Positions 1-12,034 of a stretch of 64,000 nt of DNA are shown piece after piece. This stretch comes from Prunus persica (Eukaryota; Streptophyta; Magnoliopsida; Rosales; Rosaceae): contig NC_034016.1 in assembly GCF_000346465.2 (NCBI RefSeq), positions 21,692,442 through 21,756,441 on the forward strand. Reading direction: 5' to 3'. Within the stretch, counting starts at the first letter, position 1. Each line of letters starts with the position of its first letter. The notes below the pieces were generated by a model that saw only the letters and a list, made by a program, of their open reading frames with translations, searched no databases and was not told the DNA's origin. The translations under genes were made by a program, and so were the position numbers.

Positions 1-916
1 TTGAGACACCCACGGATTCAAACCCTTGATATGTCTTGCATGGGGGGCATAGCAGGTACATGCTTAATATATGGTACTCAATTGTTTCGCATTTAAATTC
101 ATCAGTAGCTTAATATAGATGCAGCTCTGATTGGAGTGGAAGCGGGGTAGAGGGAGGTATACAGAGGCTCAAGAGCTCGATTGCCATTCATTTTACCATT
201 GGCTGAGCTATGGGATACCAGTTAGACTAATAAAGAGATTTAAGCTCCTGTTGTTGTTGTTGTTGTTATATGTATTGAACAGAGTTGTTAATTTTATTCG
301 GCATAGCCACCACCATGTATACCAGCTGCAGACTTTTGCATGTTTATGCATTTATGTGGCCCTCTTTTTTCAACAGGAAGTAATTGCCATGTGGACCCAT
401 TTGTATCATTGTTAACCTTCGATCTCAGCAAATAAAGCTTCAAATTTTAATATTTATCATGTAGATTTAGTTGGTTTTGTGAAAGATGGATTAGATTGTG
501 GTTGGATTGGATTGGGTCGCTGCTGAAATGTATGAAGGAAATGTTGTTGAAAGCTCTCTGAGTTTGAGGACCTCTTCATGCGTTCTTCTTGCAGTTGCAC
601 GAAAGGGCCGATTGTTCTGCCAACAATTTTCTTACATTACATATTACACTACACTAAGATAATTATTGACATTTTGAGTAATCATTGTTGTGAGATTTCC
701 AAACAACCATACCATAGGGTGGTTGGGTAAATAATATGAAAGAGAAATGACATTTCACTCATAGGTTTTTATATCTTTACATCTCAGCAAACCCAAAAGA
801 GAGAGAATAATTGAAGGGTAGAAAAAAGAAAGGTAAAAAAGGCAGTTGGGTAGAAAAAGCAAGCTCCTTTGGTAAAATGTATGTATGCTGAGTTGGCAAG
901 CTTTTAATGTTATTGC

Positions 917-918
<2 letters not shown>

Positions 919-953
<35 letters not shown>
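919..953. repeat. (GA)n microsatellite
   Basis: An almost perfect AG dinucleotide run of about 35 bp. Confidence 0.95.
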
Positions 954-956
<3 letters not shown>

Positions 957-1674
957 CGACTTTTGAGCCACGTGATAGATTCGGTGACATTGGAGGGTAT
1001 CCACAACTTTTTGCTTCATTCACGCTCTCTTTTCTAGCCCACACCACCACCTGATGACCCCGCAAGAGCAAGCAACCCAAGAACACTCCTTATTTAAGCC
1101 CTTTGAATATCAGATAGATTTCCACAGTAATTAATTAAATTAAAAGAAAATATGAGATAATATAATAAGACAACCCCAACACACAGAGACAGAGAGAGAG
1201 AGAGCGCAAAAAAAGATAACATGGACAGAGAGATTGAAAACAACTTAACAGACCACCCCCCCCGCCCCACCACGTACTGAAAAACTGACTCCAAAAAGAA
1301 AAGGAAAGAAAAAAAAAAAGAAAAAGAGTTGGTGAATGACTGAGCAGAGCTGAGATGAGATGAGAATTGAGTGTGGTGTGGAATGTGGGGCAATCAAATT
1401 TGCAGACACTTTATTGGTTGATGATGGCCACACGTTTGAGGGTATTGATGATCATCATCATTTTTATTCTCTCCTCCTCCTCCTCCTCCTTCCTTACCAT
1501 AGTTCTTTTGCTGATTTCGTCACTCACTCACTCTGATTTTACTGTTTCACCCCCCAACCTCACCTATATCATCATGATATATCAAAGTAAACTCACTCAC
1601 TGACTCGTACTGTATGTATCATTATAAAGAGAGTTAAAGTTGTGCAATCCTTCAGTGTGTCCTGCCTTGGCCCC

Positions 1675-1676
<2 letters not shown>

Positions 1677-1718
<42 letters not shown>
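1677..1718. repeat. (CT)n microsatellite
   Basis: A perfect CT run of about 42 bp, the longest dinucleotide tract in this part of the window. Confidence 0.95.
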
Positions 1719-1721
<3 letters not shown>

Positions 1722-2884
1722 AAAGTTTGTACCAAATAAGTGAACCTGCATTGTACAATTCAGATCCTTATTGCCCAACAACAAAAATGAGGATGAAACT
1801 TAATTATCAGTTCCCCAACAACCCCCCAAAACTAAACAAAAATGAAAACATAATCAAGGATTAAGATCTTAGTTTCAAATATCATATTCTGCTAATCCAA
1901 CTTCATCATATCATATCATCGACTATTAAGAAAAAGAAAAAGAAAACCTTTTTAGCAGATTTCTGTGGGGGCAGAATATGGGTTCCCGACAATGCCAAGG
2001 CCAGTAAAGAAATGGGCTAGACTTAGTTTGGGAAATCGGCATGGATATGGAACCAAACTTGGACTTTTAAGTACAAGTAGACCCCAAAATACTTGGACTC
2101 CGAAGAAGATCCGGGAGCAAGCCTTATAGTGTTGGATGCTAAATTCTTGGTTTCTAAGACATACTAGAACTTTCCCAGAAGATGTCATTCTTTCCTTCAC
2201 CCTTTTGGCTGATAAATAATTGTTGCCGAGGAGGCTCAAGCTTTGAAGTTAGGTCATGGGCAAGTTGGTTTGCTCAGAACAACATGAAGGCAGTTTGCAT
2301 CTTATGGGACTTCTAATGCCACTTGATATAGCTCTCGTACTCTCATGTTCATCATTAAACCACGTCCGAAGTACTCTGTAATTGCTGTGCATCGCATCCG
2401 CTGACAATTTTTCTTGATTAAACATTTCGGCACTGGTTCGTGTGCTTGTGTGTGTGATTATATGCCTGAGGCTGGTTCGATCAAATTGTATCAGCTAGAT
2501 GAGTGTTTATAAGCGTTTTTGTTTAGAACCATGGTGTTAACTGATAAAATGTAGCCTATGTTTGTCCTTCAGTAATAAACAAGGGTTTTTTCATTTCAAC
2601 TTTTGAGGCATTAGTTTTCGAAACTTTTAATCCTCTCCCAAAAGAGAGTTATGCTTGGCAAAATAATTGAAATCAATAAGCATTTAAATGGTCATAGCCA
2701 ATGCTGAAAAGAACTACCAGAACAATAATCTGTAGATAGAACATATTTGGCACCTTAACCATATCAAAATGGTTTTACATTTGCTTGAGGAACTGGAATT
2801 GCCCTTATCAAGGTTAGTTGAGAAGTAATTCAATGAGCAACATTACAATTATCCAAAAATCAAACATTTCGAAAATTTCACAAA

Positions 2885-3958
2885 CTATGTTTGCTTTGCA
2901 GAACCTTGAAGAGTCTCCAAAAGATGTTCAATTCTGTACTTCATAACAGGCTGACCTTTATGCGTTTTCTTAAGCATCTTCCCCCTCACAGACTTCCTCC
3001 GAGCTTCGGCCTTCTCTCGTTCTTCCTTCTTTGCCTGAATAATCGCATCCCTCTCCCTTCTTGCTTTCTCTTCCTCTTCATGCTTCTTCTCATACACTTC
3101 TATTAAATTACGAGCACCATACCTCTTTTTCTTGTTGTTATTCTTACTCCTCTTACCACCATCTTCGGTTTCGTTCTCCTTCTTACTACCATCTTCAGTT
3201 TCATTGTGCTTCTTACCACCATTTTCAGTTTCACTCTCCTTATCACCGTGTTCAAATTCATTCTCTTCCTGTACCAGCCACCAAAAAGATAAATGAAATA
3301 AAATTTCAAGCTGCAAATTGTGTTTCACAAAAAGGATTTCAATTGGTTTATTATATTATTTACAATGCTAATCTTGTCTCAATCTGTTTCTGAAGAAGAG
3401 GCAATGAAACATTGCTAAAAATCAAACCTCAAGGGGTCTTATAGCCAATGGAAGATTGCTCTGCTGTTGCTTCAGTGACTTCTTATACTTGTTCACATAC
3501 TTGGAATTCTTGTAAAACTCCTTTTGCTTCTCTGACAGAAAACACAACCAAACCTGTTTGTTAGAATCATTATAAATATGGCAAAATACAAGGGAGTGGT
3601 CATAAGTTTCATGTATATAGATCCTTCCCAGCAAGAAAAAAGTAAAAGAGGATCATATAAACAGGAAAACATTGAAACAGAAACAGAGAAAAACTAAAAC
3701 CCGAGTAAAGAGCAAATATTTAACAAAGTAGAATGAAAATGCAATTAAAGGAGAGGGCTTTATACTTATCAAAGCAGGATTGAAGTAGCTGCTGCTATTT
3801 GATTTGGCATTAGCGAAGGCCTCGAGTGAAAGGCCTTGCCCACCCATTCTCCTCATGTTCTTCTTCTTCTTCTTCATGCTATCCTTCTTTTTGTTGATCG
3901 ATGTCGAGCCGTTGAATTTCTCCCTGTTTCCTTCGTCTTTTGGGTATCGGTTCTTCAT
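2885..3958 (-). CDS. FYV7/TAP26-like rRNA-processing protein
   Basis: Three exons on the minus strand, 3958-3766, 3531-3428 and 3268-2885, join in frame with GT-AG introns to give 226 residues. The protein is very rich in Lys, Arg and Glu. The carboxyl end (residues about 204-217) carries the motif GQPVMKYRIEHLLE, typical of the Fyv7/TAP26 (CCDC59) family of nucleolar proteins involved in 40S pre-rRNA processing. A basic amino-terminal part (KKKDSMKKKKKN) and a long charged helix in the last third fit a nucleolar role. Exon 3 encodes several imperfect copies of a roughly 10-residue ETEDGGKK-like unit, a low-complexity insert before the conserved tail. The start is the Met at 3958, which opens the basic region; the longer frame upstream of it is hydrophobic and unlike the family. 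The function is inferred from the family. Confidence 0.82.
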
Positions 3959-4930
3959 GACGGAAAGGAATTGGGAAAATATTGAGAAACTGATGCAGAA
4001 ATACGGCAAATTCGGCCAAAACGGTGAGGAAGATTAATGACTAAAGCGGAGGAATTGGAAACCCTAATTTGCAGGATTGGCAAAAGTGCTTTAGTGCAAC
4101 TGTGCAAGGCGGGACTCGTAGATATTTTTTTTCTTTCAGGGACTCGTAGATATTATTCTTATTTAATTAATAATTTTAATTTTTAATGTTTGTATTAATT
4201 AATGATATTTTTTGGTATTTTGAATGTTTTACCCTTCTTTACCTTTTGCTTTATATATATAGATAAAATAAGTAGAAAGCGAAGTATAGTAAAAAGAAAA
4301 ACATCTATTGGTATTTTGCTTTCTAACAGTTGAAAAAGATACAATCTTCGAAATCCTCCATACTCTTCATTGATAAAATAAGTTAATTAGTCATAAAAGA
4401 AAAGGACTTCATTTGAGTGGTTAAACTCATAAAATTAGCATGATGAAGCGATATGATAGTTGGACTTGGAGTTAAGTTTTTCTCTTTATAAACGAATGCA
4501 TGATCTCTCATTGGGGAACTTCCAAATTTGAAGAATGTAATTGTCGCAAGTGATTGAATTCATGTAGTAGGAAGATAGATAGATAAATTCTCAAGCATCC
4601 ATTGGATTAGATTGTCATTTTTGTTTCGCTACAATTGTGATTAGACTATATTTTCTCGCTTCTATTTCTAGTATTCATTCATTCTGGTAGGAAAGCCCAC
4701 ATGTAAGATTAAACCAAATAAGGTATGAGCAAGGGAAAAAGACAATCATGGAGAAATAGAATGTCAATATGATGTCTACCGTTCGATTCCCTCCAATATC
4801 TGTTATAGAAAATAAAAATATATTTAAAAAAAACCCTATGCTAATTGGCAATATCTCCATAGTGCCCCTTTGCCAACCCTAGGCAATCACGTAATTGATT
4901 CACTTGGCTCATTTGGTCTAGTCTAGGTGA
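3959..4930. other. Spacer between FYV7-like and SWEET genes
   Basis: AT-rich sequence with no supported gene. The first 100 to 300 bp should hold the promoter and leader of the FYV7-like gene, and the end (below 4,931) the 3' untranslated region of the SWEET gene. I saw no transposon with clear ends. Confidence 0.5.
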
Positions 4931-6156
4931 TCACACAATTGATTCATTTGGCTCAGCAGCAGCTGCATCTCCAGCCCTTCTATCATTTGTCATGCTCTCT
5001 GTTGACTGATTCTCCTCAGCTTCAGAACTCTTCTTTGTGTCCTCTGTTTTCAATTGACTGTCACTTGCTACAATGTCATTTACTGCAACCACATTTGGTA
5101 TCTGATTGAGGCTAAATTCTGGTAACATAGATTTCTTTGAGTTCTTGAACATCAGATACATAATCATCTGCGCTAACCCGAATGCGAAACCGAGGATGTT
5201 TGGTGCCTAAACATGAAAGAAAACAAGGCAGATAGATTTAAAACTTGGGCAAATTATATTGCATTATATATTGTGTTTCTGCATGTATATATAATGACAA
5301 GTTTTACCGCTATGAACAAATCCCTCACTAGAAGGCCATAGAAGAACCACATTACAGCACAGAGAGTTAAGCAGAATGACAAAGGGAAGGACATGAACTC
5401 CACACTCCTCGTTCTAATAACTAGCCTCTGAAAAGTATAGCAGGAGATAATCAATTGTGTGTTTAGATCTGTCAAGAATATAGTGTTTGATTTGGCATGA
5501 AATAAATAAGCAATATTGTTACCATTATACTCAGAGGAGCAGCAAACACACAGACAGAGAACACAACACTAATCCACCCAACAACTTTAATCCGCAGAAA
5601 ATGATTTGGAATTAGGTAGGTGCTCAATACGATCACACCATAAACCCCCACATTAAAAAGGACAAGAAGCTTTGCTGTGTAAATCTGCAAAACCATAAAA
5701 AATTAAAGATGAACAAGAAATGAATATCTTATAGGTAGAAAGAAGAGAGAGCATTATAAATTTAGAAAGTATGTACCCTGGTTTTTGCTGGTGCATAAAT
5801 CATGTACATTACAAGGTAACTGGTTTCTATGATGCAACCAACGGAGTTGATGGTGATGAGCATAAAAGCATTGGTCTTGAGGAAGGCATAGTAGAGCATA
5901 AGCATGGCGCTAAACAGAGCCACCGAATAAGGTATGGACTGGAACCCTTCTGTTGATTTTTTCTTGAAAATTCTATAAAATGTTGGCCTATAAAATAAAA
6001 TAAAAGGCAGTGCAAAAAGTTAGATAACAATTACATATGATACATGAACTCCCATATGTGCATGAAGGAGACAGAGAGAGAGAGAGAGAGAGAGATTACA
6101 GTGGCGCTAGGTACACCATGAAGGCCACGATGTTACCTGTCAAAATGAAAAACAGA

Positions 6157-6193
<37 letters not shown>

Positions 6194-6380
6194 TAGAATT
6201 GAAAACCAAGTGAAAATTGAAAAGAAAAAAGAACCCAATTATTAATACCAAAAGGGGGAGGGGTGGTGGGTGGTGTGTATGGTGGGCGCCGGGGTTGAGA
6301 GGAGGTAGAGCTGTGTAGCTATGGTACCTACCTAGAATACCAAAAACAGAGGCCAAGAGGAAAGCATCAGGGGCTGCCAT
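4931..6380 (-). CDS. SWEET sugar transporter (clade III type)
   Basis: Six minus-strand exons, 6380-6332, 6136-6100, 5987-5777, 5684-5523, 5427-5308 and 5206-4931, all with GT-AG introns, encode 284 residues. This is the usual SWEET length and a typical SWEET exon layout. Two MtN3/saliva triple-helix units (about residues 10-96 and 132-216) are joined by a linker helix, giving seven membrane segments. The conserved prolines (28/30, 48, 149, 168), the Asn76/Asn196 pair and Trp180 that line the sugar pocket are present. A hydrophilic tail of about 70 residues, rich in Ser, Glu and Asp, follows. SWEETs are uniporters moving sugar down its gradient across plasma or vacuolar membranes. The sequence resembles the SWEET9-15 group (mostly sucrose transporters), but the exact orthologue and substrate are inference. 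Introns 1 and 2 contain (GA)n microsatellites. Confidence 0.93.
6071..6094. repeat. (GA)n microsatellite in SWEET intron 2
   Basis: A GA run about 5 bp inside the donor end of intron 2 (minus-strand sense), so length changes could affect splicing. Confidence 0.9.
6158..6190. repeat. (GA)n microsatellite in SWEET intron 1
   Basis: A GA run of about 32 bp just upstream of the acceptor of intron 1. On the transcript strand it is a CT tract and can act as the polypyrimidine tract. Confidence 0.9.
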
Positions 6381-6478
6381 TCTCAGGGTGAAGCTCTTTT
6401 AACTCCTAAGGAGTATGTGAGGATTTGAGGGGCACTCCAAAGACTCAAAGAGGTTGCTCTAATTGTTGCATTGTGTGC

Positions 6479-6489
6479 CTTTATATAGG
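6479..6489 (-). promoter_or_regulatory. TATA box of the SWEET gene
   Basis: On the minus strand CCTATATAAAG lies about 100 bp upstream of the start codon at 6380, a normal distance for a plant core promoter. Confidence 0.65.
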
Positions 6490-7017
6490 AGAGCAGAAGT
6501 GGAAAGAAGACCCAAGAAAAAAGAAACAGAGTTGAGCTTAGTGTTGGAAACTGAGAGTTGGAGCTAGCTATGAACAAACTGTATATTTGATGTGTTGTGG
6601 GCAAAGAGTTAATGAGGTTCCTCCTCGAACCCTTCAAGCTTATATTACTAGTTTTGATGTTGAATTGGGAAAAATGAGCAGCTAGCCTAGCCTAGCCTAG
6701 CCTAGCTAATAGCTTGAGCCATTAGGTTACGTGAAGCAAAGGTCGACCAAAATGGATATCTGATAGGCCACACCACAAAGCAGCCGTTACGTTTAAAGGG
6801 CTTTATGCAAATGTATTTTCATGTATTGTACGCAGAATATGCAGTGTGTGTGTGTTTATAAAGCTTTTGGTTGCCTGCCAATTGGCAATTGGCAATTGGA
6901 CTGTCTGTCTTTAGCTTACTCTACTGTGTCTTGTTCTTTTTACACATGTTTTTCTTTCCCTAGGTAATCATAATCAATGAGGACAACTACAAGCAATTAG
7001 CCACAAGATTAAGACAC
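6490..7017. other. SWEET upstream region
   Basis: No gene seen. It holds five copies of CCTAG (about 6681-6707) and a small repeat of CAATTGG units near 6877-6898. It is the upstream regulatory region of the SWEET gene and the left edge of the duplicated protease array. Confidence 0.5.
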
Positions 7018-8774
7018 TCTTAGCTTAGTACTAAAGGATAACCATAATTAGGTGTGAACAAATTGCCAGCCACATTTAGAATTGTAGCATCAAGGGCTAG
7101 CTATAAATAAACTCTTCTTAGTCATCCTCTGTTTCATAATAGATATTTTTTTGGGGACGAAAGCGTAATAGATGTTGAAAAAGCCAGCGAGCACCATTTC
7201 TTGAAATGCTACTTGCTCACTTGGTGCTTGCCAGACAACGATGCTACTTAAATGGAAAATGCAGAAATGTGAAGCAGTTATTTTCTATGCCCTGGCAAGT
7301 TTTGTACCAATTTATTTCCTTTTTCCGATTTATTTTCGCATAAACTTTTGTGAGCGGCCATGCATGCTATGCTTGTACAACTTTTGTGTTCAGTTATGGG
7401 CATTGGGCTTACCATATATGATATCTCGTTCATTCCTCTTCTGTGGTGAAGTTAATTTTCAAATATGGATGTATGTGTATAAATATAGTTTTCTTACGCT
7501 TTCCGCTTATGGGTTGGTCTTTCTTGATTTGCTTTGTAATCTAGTGCATATGCAGTGGCCCTGGAACAAACTGAAATTGCAACAGAAGGGGCGGCCTATT
7601 GCATAGGAAGTGTATATCTTTCTGTTTCTCATCTTTTTAGTTTGTTATGAAATGCAAATTTTTTATTATTATTTATTTTGCGAAGGAAATACTCCAATTA
7701 GGTAACTAGAACTATACTTGTTGGTTTTAGCAAGCAAGTTTGAGTTGACATTTGTAACCACTTATTATAGTCTTTATAAGTCTCGGCGGTTTTACTAGAT
7801 TGGTTTGGATTGAGCACATGGTGGTCCACGTAAGCTTGACCTTTTGTTAACTTGGGCTCTAATTTAAATTAGTTTTTGCCCAAAACAAAACCTAGCGAAC
7901 ACAAGGAACAACTTTAAATATGTTTAGGTTTAGGTTAAAAGACAAGCACGGTAACAACCACAAGCGCATTGTGTGTCACAGCACATTAATTCCAGACCAT
8001 GTTTCACTTCTCCATCAAATCCTCTTTTCTGCAACCGCTATTTATTTATATATTTAACAAACGAAACACAACAATTAGTTAGTTGGATTGTTATTAGTCT
8101 GTTTCAATTGACTTTTAATTAAATAGCAGTTCTATACGAGCCCTTAATGCAAATTATGGCAAAAGAAACAGAAAAACTCATAAACAAGTACTTACACGAA
8201 TTCACAAGAAGTAGGATACAGAGAAATAAAATGGTGAAACAAGCTTAGAAATCCTATGCATACTTTTTTCTTCGTAAACTCCATTTGATCTCAAAAACAT
8301 CAAGCAATATTTCAACATTAAGCAATGCTCTGTGAAAGTTGTCAAGACGTGTCATAAATAGGGTTAAAGGGAAATTTGATTATTTAAAATGGTCAAGAGG
8401 CTCTCAATCAAGGTTTGGATTGAGCCATAAGCATAAGCATAAGTCTCAGTCATTTTACTAGTTTGGTTTGGATTGAGCCACATGGTGGAGCACGTGAGCT
8501 CGACCTTCTGTTAAGTTGGGCTCTGATTTAAATTAGTTTTTGCCCAAACAAAACCTAACGATCTGATAATATATTATCAATCAAAATATCTTCTAAGCAT
8601 TGCTAGTTTGGTTTGTTTAAGAGAAAGAGAAGAGTCTGACCGAAAAAAAAGAAAAAGAAAAAAAGAAAGAGAAGAGGTAAATTAATGTAGGTAACTTCCA
8701 TAAGTTGGTGGGTCTACACTACACATAGCAAACCAACTTCGTTTGAGCAGGAATATGAATATTACTTGCAAGTT
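7018..8774 (+). repeat. Protease-array unit 1, 5' spacer
   Basis: This spacer recurs at about 15,451-16,510 and 23,481-24,550, upstream of the second and third protease genes, often with more than 90% identity by eye. Shared landmarks include the run around 7235-7610 and a block around 8430-8775. In this copy a segment of about 120 bp is duplicated inside the spacer (about 7,775-7,900 and 8,430-8,545). Open frames such as 7241-7606 are not kept in the other copies, so I take the region as non-coding. Confidence 0.85.
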
Positions 8775-10089
8775 GGCCGGGGAAAGACAAGTATTTCCCT
8801 AACTAGCATATGAAATATAAAGGCGATTGTGGACCTAGTAATAACTAAGGTCTAAAATATTGATGGTTTTGGAAATATTAGTAGTCTAAAAATACAGAAA
8901 TTTTAATGGAAACATCGGGATATTATCAATATTGATAAAAATTGAATAAAAACTACTGAAATTATAAGAAAAACTTGGAAATTTTTCTTGAAATTTTGGA
9001 GGTGTTTATTTAGTCAATTATCTATTAATTTATCACAAAAAATTGGAAGAAAATGCATTGCATGATGGGTTTAACTGATTTAAATTAATTATATAGCGAG
9101 CTGATAAATACTACGAGTGTAGAAAATATGTAGTAATTAATGAAAGAACATTAAACACACCACAATCATTTATTTATAATGATTTACTACAGTATTTTAC
9201 ACATTTATACATTGCATGGTAAGATACATGAGTGACTTAGTACACATAGAGTTCCTATAAGATTCAAATTTTAGTTATTTACACTACACCTCCTGAGGTT
9301 TTCAGTTTTTTCACAAATCTTCTTGACGTTTTAGAAATTACAAGAACACCCCCGAAGTTTTAAATTATTTTCACAAAACTCCTTTTCATTTATTTTTCAT
9401 CCAAAGATTGATGATTTTATACGAAAAAATTCTCCAAATAACAAAGTTGGCCTTTGAGATTTGATTGCATATACTAATTTTGTCATTTGCATAAGTTTTT
9501 TTTTTCAATAAAATCATCGATTTTTGAACAATCAATCAACGAAAAGGGGTTTTGTGAAAACAAACTGAAATCTCAAGGGGTGTTCGTGTAATTTTTGAGA
9601 CATGAGAGGATTTTATGAAACCACAAGAAACCTTAGGGGGTGTTAGTGTAAATGTTGGGAGCAAATAATTCGGCTTCCAATCATGAGACGCCATATGGAC
9701 AAGAAGAATATCTCCTAGGTCAATCAATTGAGCCCATTTATTTGGCAAATTAATTGATACTAAAAATATGGATATTATATTTATTTTAAAGAGATAATAT
9801 GACCAATTAAGATATTATCCTTATTTGGAGATATCATCATCAAATTACGAGATTTGATTGGGATCAAATCCCAAATGGACTCAATCTCTACAATTTGGGG
9901 AAAGAATAAATTCTTTCCCAATATGAGTTTATTCTTTAGGGTTTAGATTCTTTGAAAAATCCTAGATGCCTAGAGCCCTATAAATACATGGCTTCATTCA
10001 ACACTCAAGGTAATATGAATTCTAAACATAGTCCTCAAACCCTACAAAAATACTCAAAGTTCTCCACTCTTTCTCTCCCATAGCCGATG

Positions 10090-10684
10090 TGTTGAAGAAT
10101 ATAAGTTCCACATCGGAAACTTGACTAAATAAAATAAAATATATAATGAATGGTTCCACTACTAATATTACCGAGACCTTTTGTAATAAAACCCCACACC
10201 TACTGGGCTTTGTAGGTGGTTAAGTTGGGGACAATATATGTGTTGTTAGTAGTGGGCCGCTGGCCCGTCTATCTGAAATTTAACATGGTATCAGAGCGGG
10301 TTGATTGACTGTGCCTGAATTAGGCCTTTACCTTTACCCAATATGTGGTGTTCACAGGTTGAGCTTGAATGTTTACCCCTACCCTTTACCCAATACGTGG
10401 TGTTCACGTGTTGGGATTGAATGATTGACTCCGATGTGGACTTGGCTCCACGTGTGGCTCACTATGTAGTGGTCCCACGTGAGGGGGCTTGTTGAAGAAT
10501 ATAAGTCTCACATCGGAAACTTGACTAAATAAAATACAATATATAATGAATGGTTCCACTATTAATATTACCGAGGCCTTTTGTGATAAAATCCCACACC
10601 TACTGGACTTTGTAGGTGGTTAAGTTGGAGACAATATCGGTGTTGTTAGTATTGGGCTACTGGCCCGTCTCTTTAAATTTAACA
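10090..10684 (+). mobile_element. TRIM retrotransposon, complete
   Basis: A terminal-repeat retrotransposon in miniature, 595 bp. The LTRs are 10090-10285 (196 bp) and 10490-10684 (195 bp), both starting TGTTGAAGAATATAAG and ending TTAACA or TTAACA-like. A perfect target duplication CGATG flanks it (10085-10089 and 10685-10689). A primer binding site TGGTATCAGAGC (10286-10297), complementary to initiator tRNA-Met, follows the 5' LTR, and a purine tract GAGGGGGCT precedes the 3' LTR. There is no coding capacity, as usual for TRIMs. Confidence 0.95.
10286..10297 (+). other. TRIM primer binding site
   Basis: TGGTATCAGAGC directly after the 5' LTR matches the 3' end complement of initiator tRNA-Met. 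Confidence 0.9.
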
Positions 10685-11446
10685 CGATGGCACCGTCAGT
10701 GCTGCCGGCAATATCTTTCTCATCTCTCCATATTTTCATACACAGCCCTGCCCACCACATAAGGCTCCGGTCACCCGGTTCTCCCCGTAGAGAAAACACC
10801 GAACCCCTTTTTAGCTATTGTTTCTCCTAGATACAACACCCCCCGAGTGTGGTCTATTTACTTCGGTCTTTTTTACAGGAACCGAGGAAGAGAGAAGGAA
10901 GATTAAAGGTTGAAGAATCCACAAGAGAATATTCTCCCGTAAGAATATTTGCACAGACAGTAAATAACTCTTCAAAATTTTCATTGTCTTCATCATCTCC
11001 ATATTATCGATATTATAACGATATTATAGCAATATTTTGGCCAAATATTATTGAAGTGTGAGAGAAACTATCGACGTTGATATTATCGATATTTATACGA
11101 TATGTGTATGGATACGTTCCAAAATATTATTGACCAGAAAAAATGATAATATTCTCAATATTGCATAGATATTATTGATATTTTAGGCTATAGTCACAAT
11201 GCACAACAAAACAAAGTAAACAGAGATAAAATAGCAATGATAAGCTATTAGCAATTTGGCATCGGTTAAGATTTGGATTTAATTAGCTGAACCTGATTAT
11301 GATAGAACTTGAAATTTAAATGCTGTTAATTAGTGTAGAGGACAAAAACAAATTGCATTTGTCATTTAAAAAAAAAAAAATCCATTGAACATATATAAGG
11401 AAAGAGTTGACAGAACGGTTGGTACTTTCCCTCATAATATTGCACA

Positions 11447-11494
11447 CAGTGGCGGAGCCACTTATAAGCCTGGAGTAGTCCTATCCCAACCCCC

Positions 11495-11530
<36 letters not shown>

Positions 11531-11735
11531 CTCTCTACTATTATATTATATATACAAGATAGAATTAGTACTAAACAACTTATAATTGAAGTTAAAATTT
11601 CTCTAAAATAAATTAGACATGAATAAATTAGAAATATTTAACTCTAGACATGTAACTATTGAATACTTCAATATTTTATATATTTGTATTTTCTATTCCA
11701 AGCCCCCTAACTTTACAATTCTAACTCCGCCCTTG
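11447..11735. mobile_element. hAT-like MITE
   Basis: The 289-bp element begins CAGTGGCGGAG and ends CTCCGCCCTTG, imperfect terminal inverted repeats. It is flanked by a perfect 8-bp duplication ATTGCACA (11439-11446 and 11736-11743), the size expected for hAT transposons. It holds a (TA)n tract (about 11498-11529) and has no coding potential. Confidence 0.87.
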
Positions 11736-11991
11736 ATTGCACATACATGCATTTTCCAAAGACATTTAATTATTTATATGCATCAATTTAGTATAGAAAA
11801 GAAAGGACGAACTTTTTTAGTAAATTTGCTCATGTGGTAACGGCTCATTGGGAAATTTTTTTAATTTTATATTTTATATTTGATAGGCAAATTTAAGGTA
11901 AATAAGCTGCTCATACAGAAATGCAGGCTACAATTACCATACTGGACTAAATTTAATTCCCCAGCTAAGGCCATATATATCATGTACGTAC

Positions 11992-11998
11992 TATAAAA
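11992..11998 (+). promoter_or_regulatory. TATA box of protease gene 1
   Basis: TATAAAA lies only 43 bp upstream of the start codon, implying a leader of roughly 10-15 nt. The same spacing is seen in genes 2 and 3. An ATG at 12012 between them would lie at or before the expected transcript start. Confidence 0.7.
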
Positions 11999-12034
11999 AG
12001 CAGCAAGCACTATGAGGAATTACAACAACTAGCT

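Larger units (their letters stand above)
1..2884. other. Gene-poor start of window
   Basis: I find no coding sequence that I can support here. The open frames are short and mostly arise from (GA)n, (CT)n or (GTT)n tracts. An AATAAA-type polyadenylation signal near 430 suggests that 1-450 may be the 3' untranslated end of a plus-strand gene lying upstream. The stretch 1,050-1,250 looks promoter-like, with a TTATTTAA box followed by a GA-rich leader, but no convincing start codon or exon follows. The stretch 1,950-2,500 is less AT-rich than its surroundings and may be transcribed, but I recognise nothing in it. Confidence 0.5.
9653..10959 (+). mobile_element. Solo LTR (about 707 bp plus nested TRIM)
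   Basis: The sequence starts TGTTGGGAGC and ends GCACAGACA. It is flanked by a perfect 5-bp target duplication GTAAA (9648-9652 and 10960-10964) and lies inside the right arm of the fold-back MITE. A TATA-like CTATAAATA occurs near 9980 and the expected transcript start lies shortly after. No second LTR or internal region is present, so it is a solo LTR from recombination. Removing the nested TRIM leaves about 707 bp. Confidence 0.88.
9273..10969. mobile_element. Fold-back MITE with long terminal inverted repeats
   Basis: The left arm (9273 to about 9395) and the right arm (about 9536-9652, continuing at 10960-10969 after the nested solo LTR) are inverted copies of roughly 115 bp. The left end is AGTTATTTACACTAC and the right end is its near mirror, TAGTGTAAATAACT. 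Without the nested insertion the element is about 390 bp. Flanks of TTCAAATTTT and TTCAAAATTTT hint at a 9-11 bp target duplication of Mutator type, which is tentative. Confidence 0.7.
8775..11295. mobile_element. Unit-1-specific 2.5-kb insertion (composite)
   Basis: The sister units at 16,510 and 24,550 run straight from ATTACTTGCAAGTT into TATGATA-ACTTGAAATT, whereas unit 1 has about 2.5 kb between them. Its outer parts (about 8,846-9,000 and 10,990-11,185) are AT-rich and partly inverted copies of each other: TCTAAAATATTGAT on the left and its near-reverse-complement on the right. This suggests a degraded outer fold-back element into which the three nested elements were inserted. I cannot see clean ends or a target duplication for the outermost layer. 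Confidence 0.5.

Noticed and set aside
755..1433. Several 60-100 codon minus-strand frames
   Set aside because: They consist largely of Leu-Ser repeats read from (GA)n/(CT)n tracts.
7241..7606. A 121-codon open frame in the unit 1 spacer, with shorter counterparts at 15,877 and 23,907
   Set aside because: The frame is broken differently in each paralogous copy although the DNA is well conserved, and I recognise no family. I treat it as spacer.
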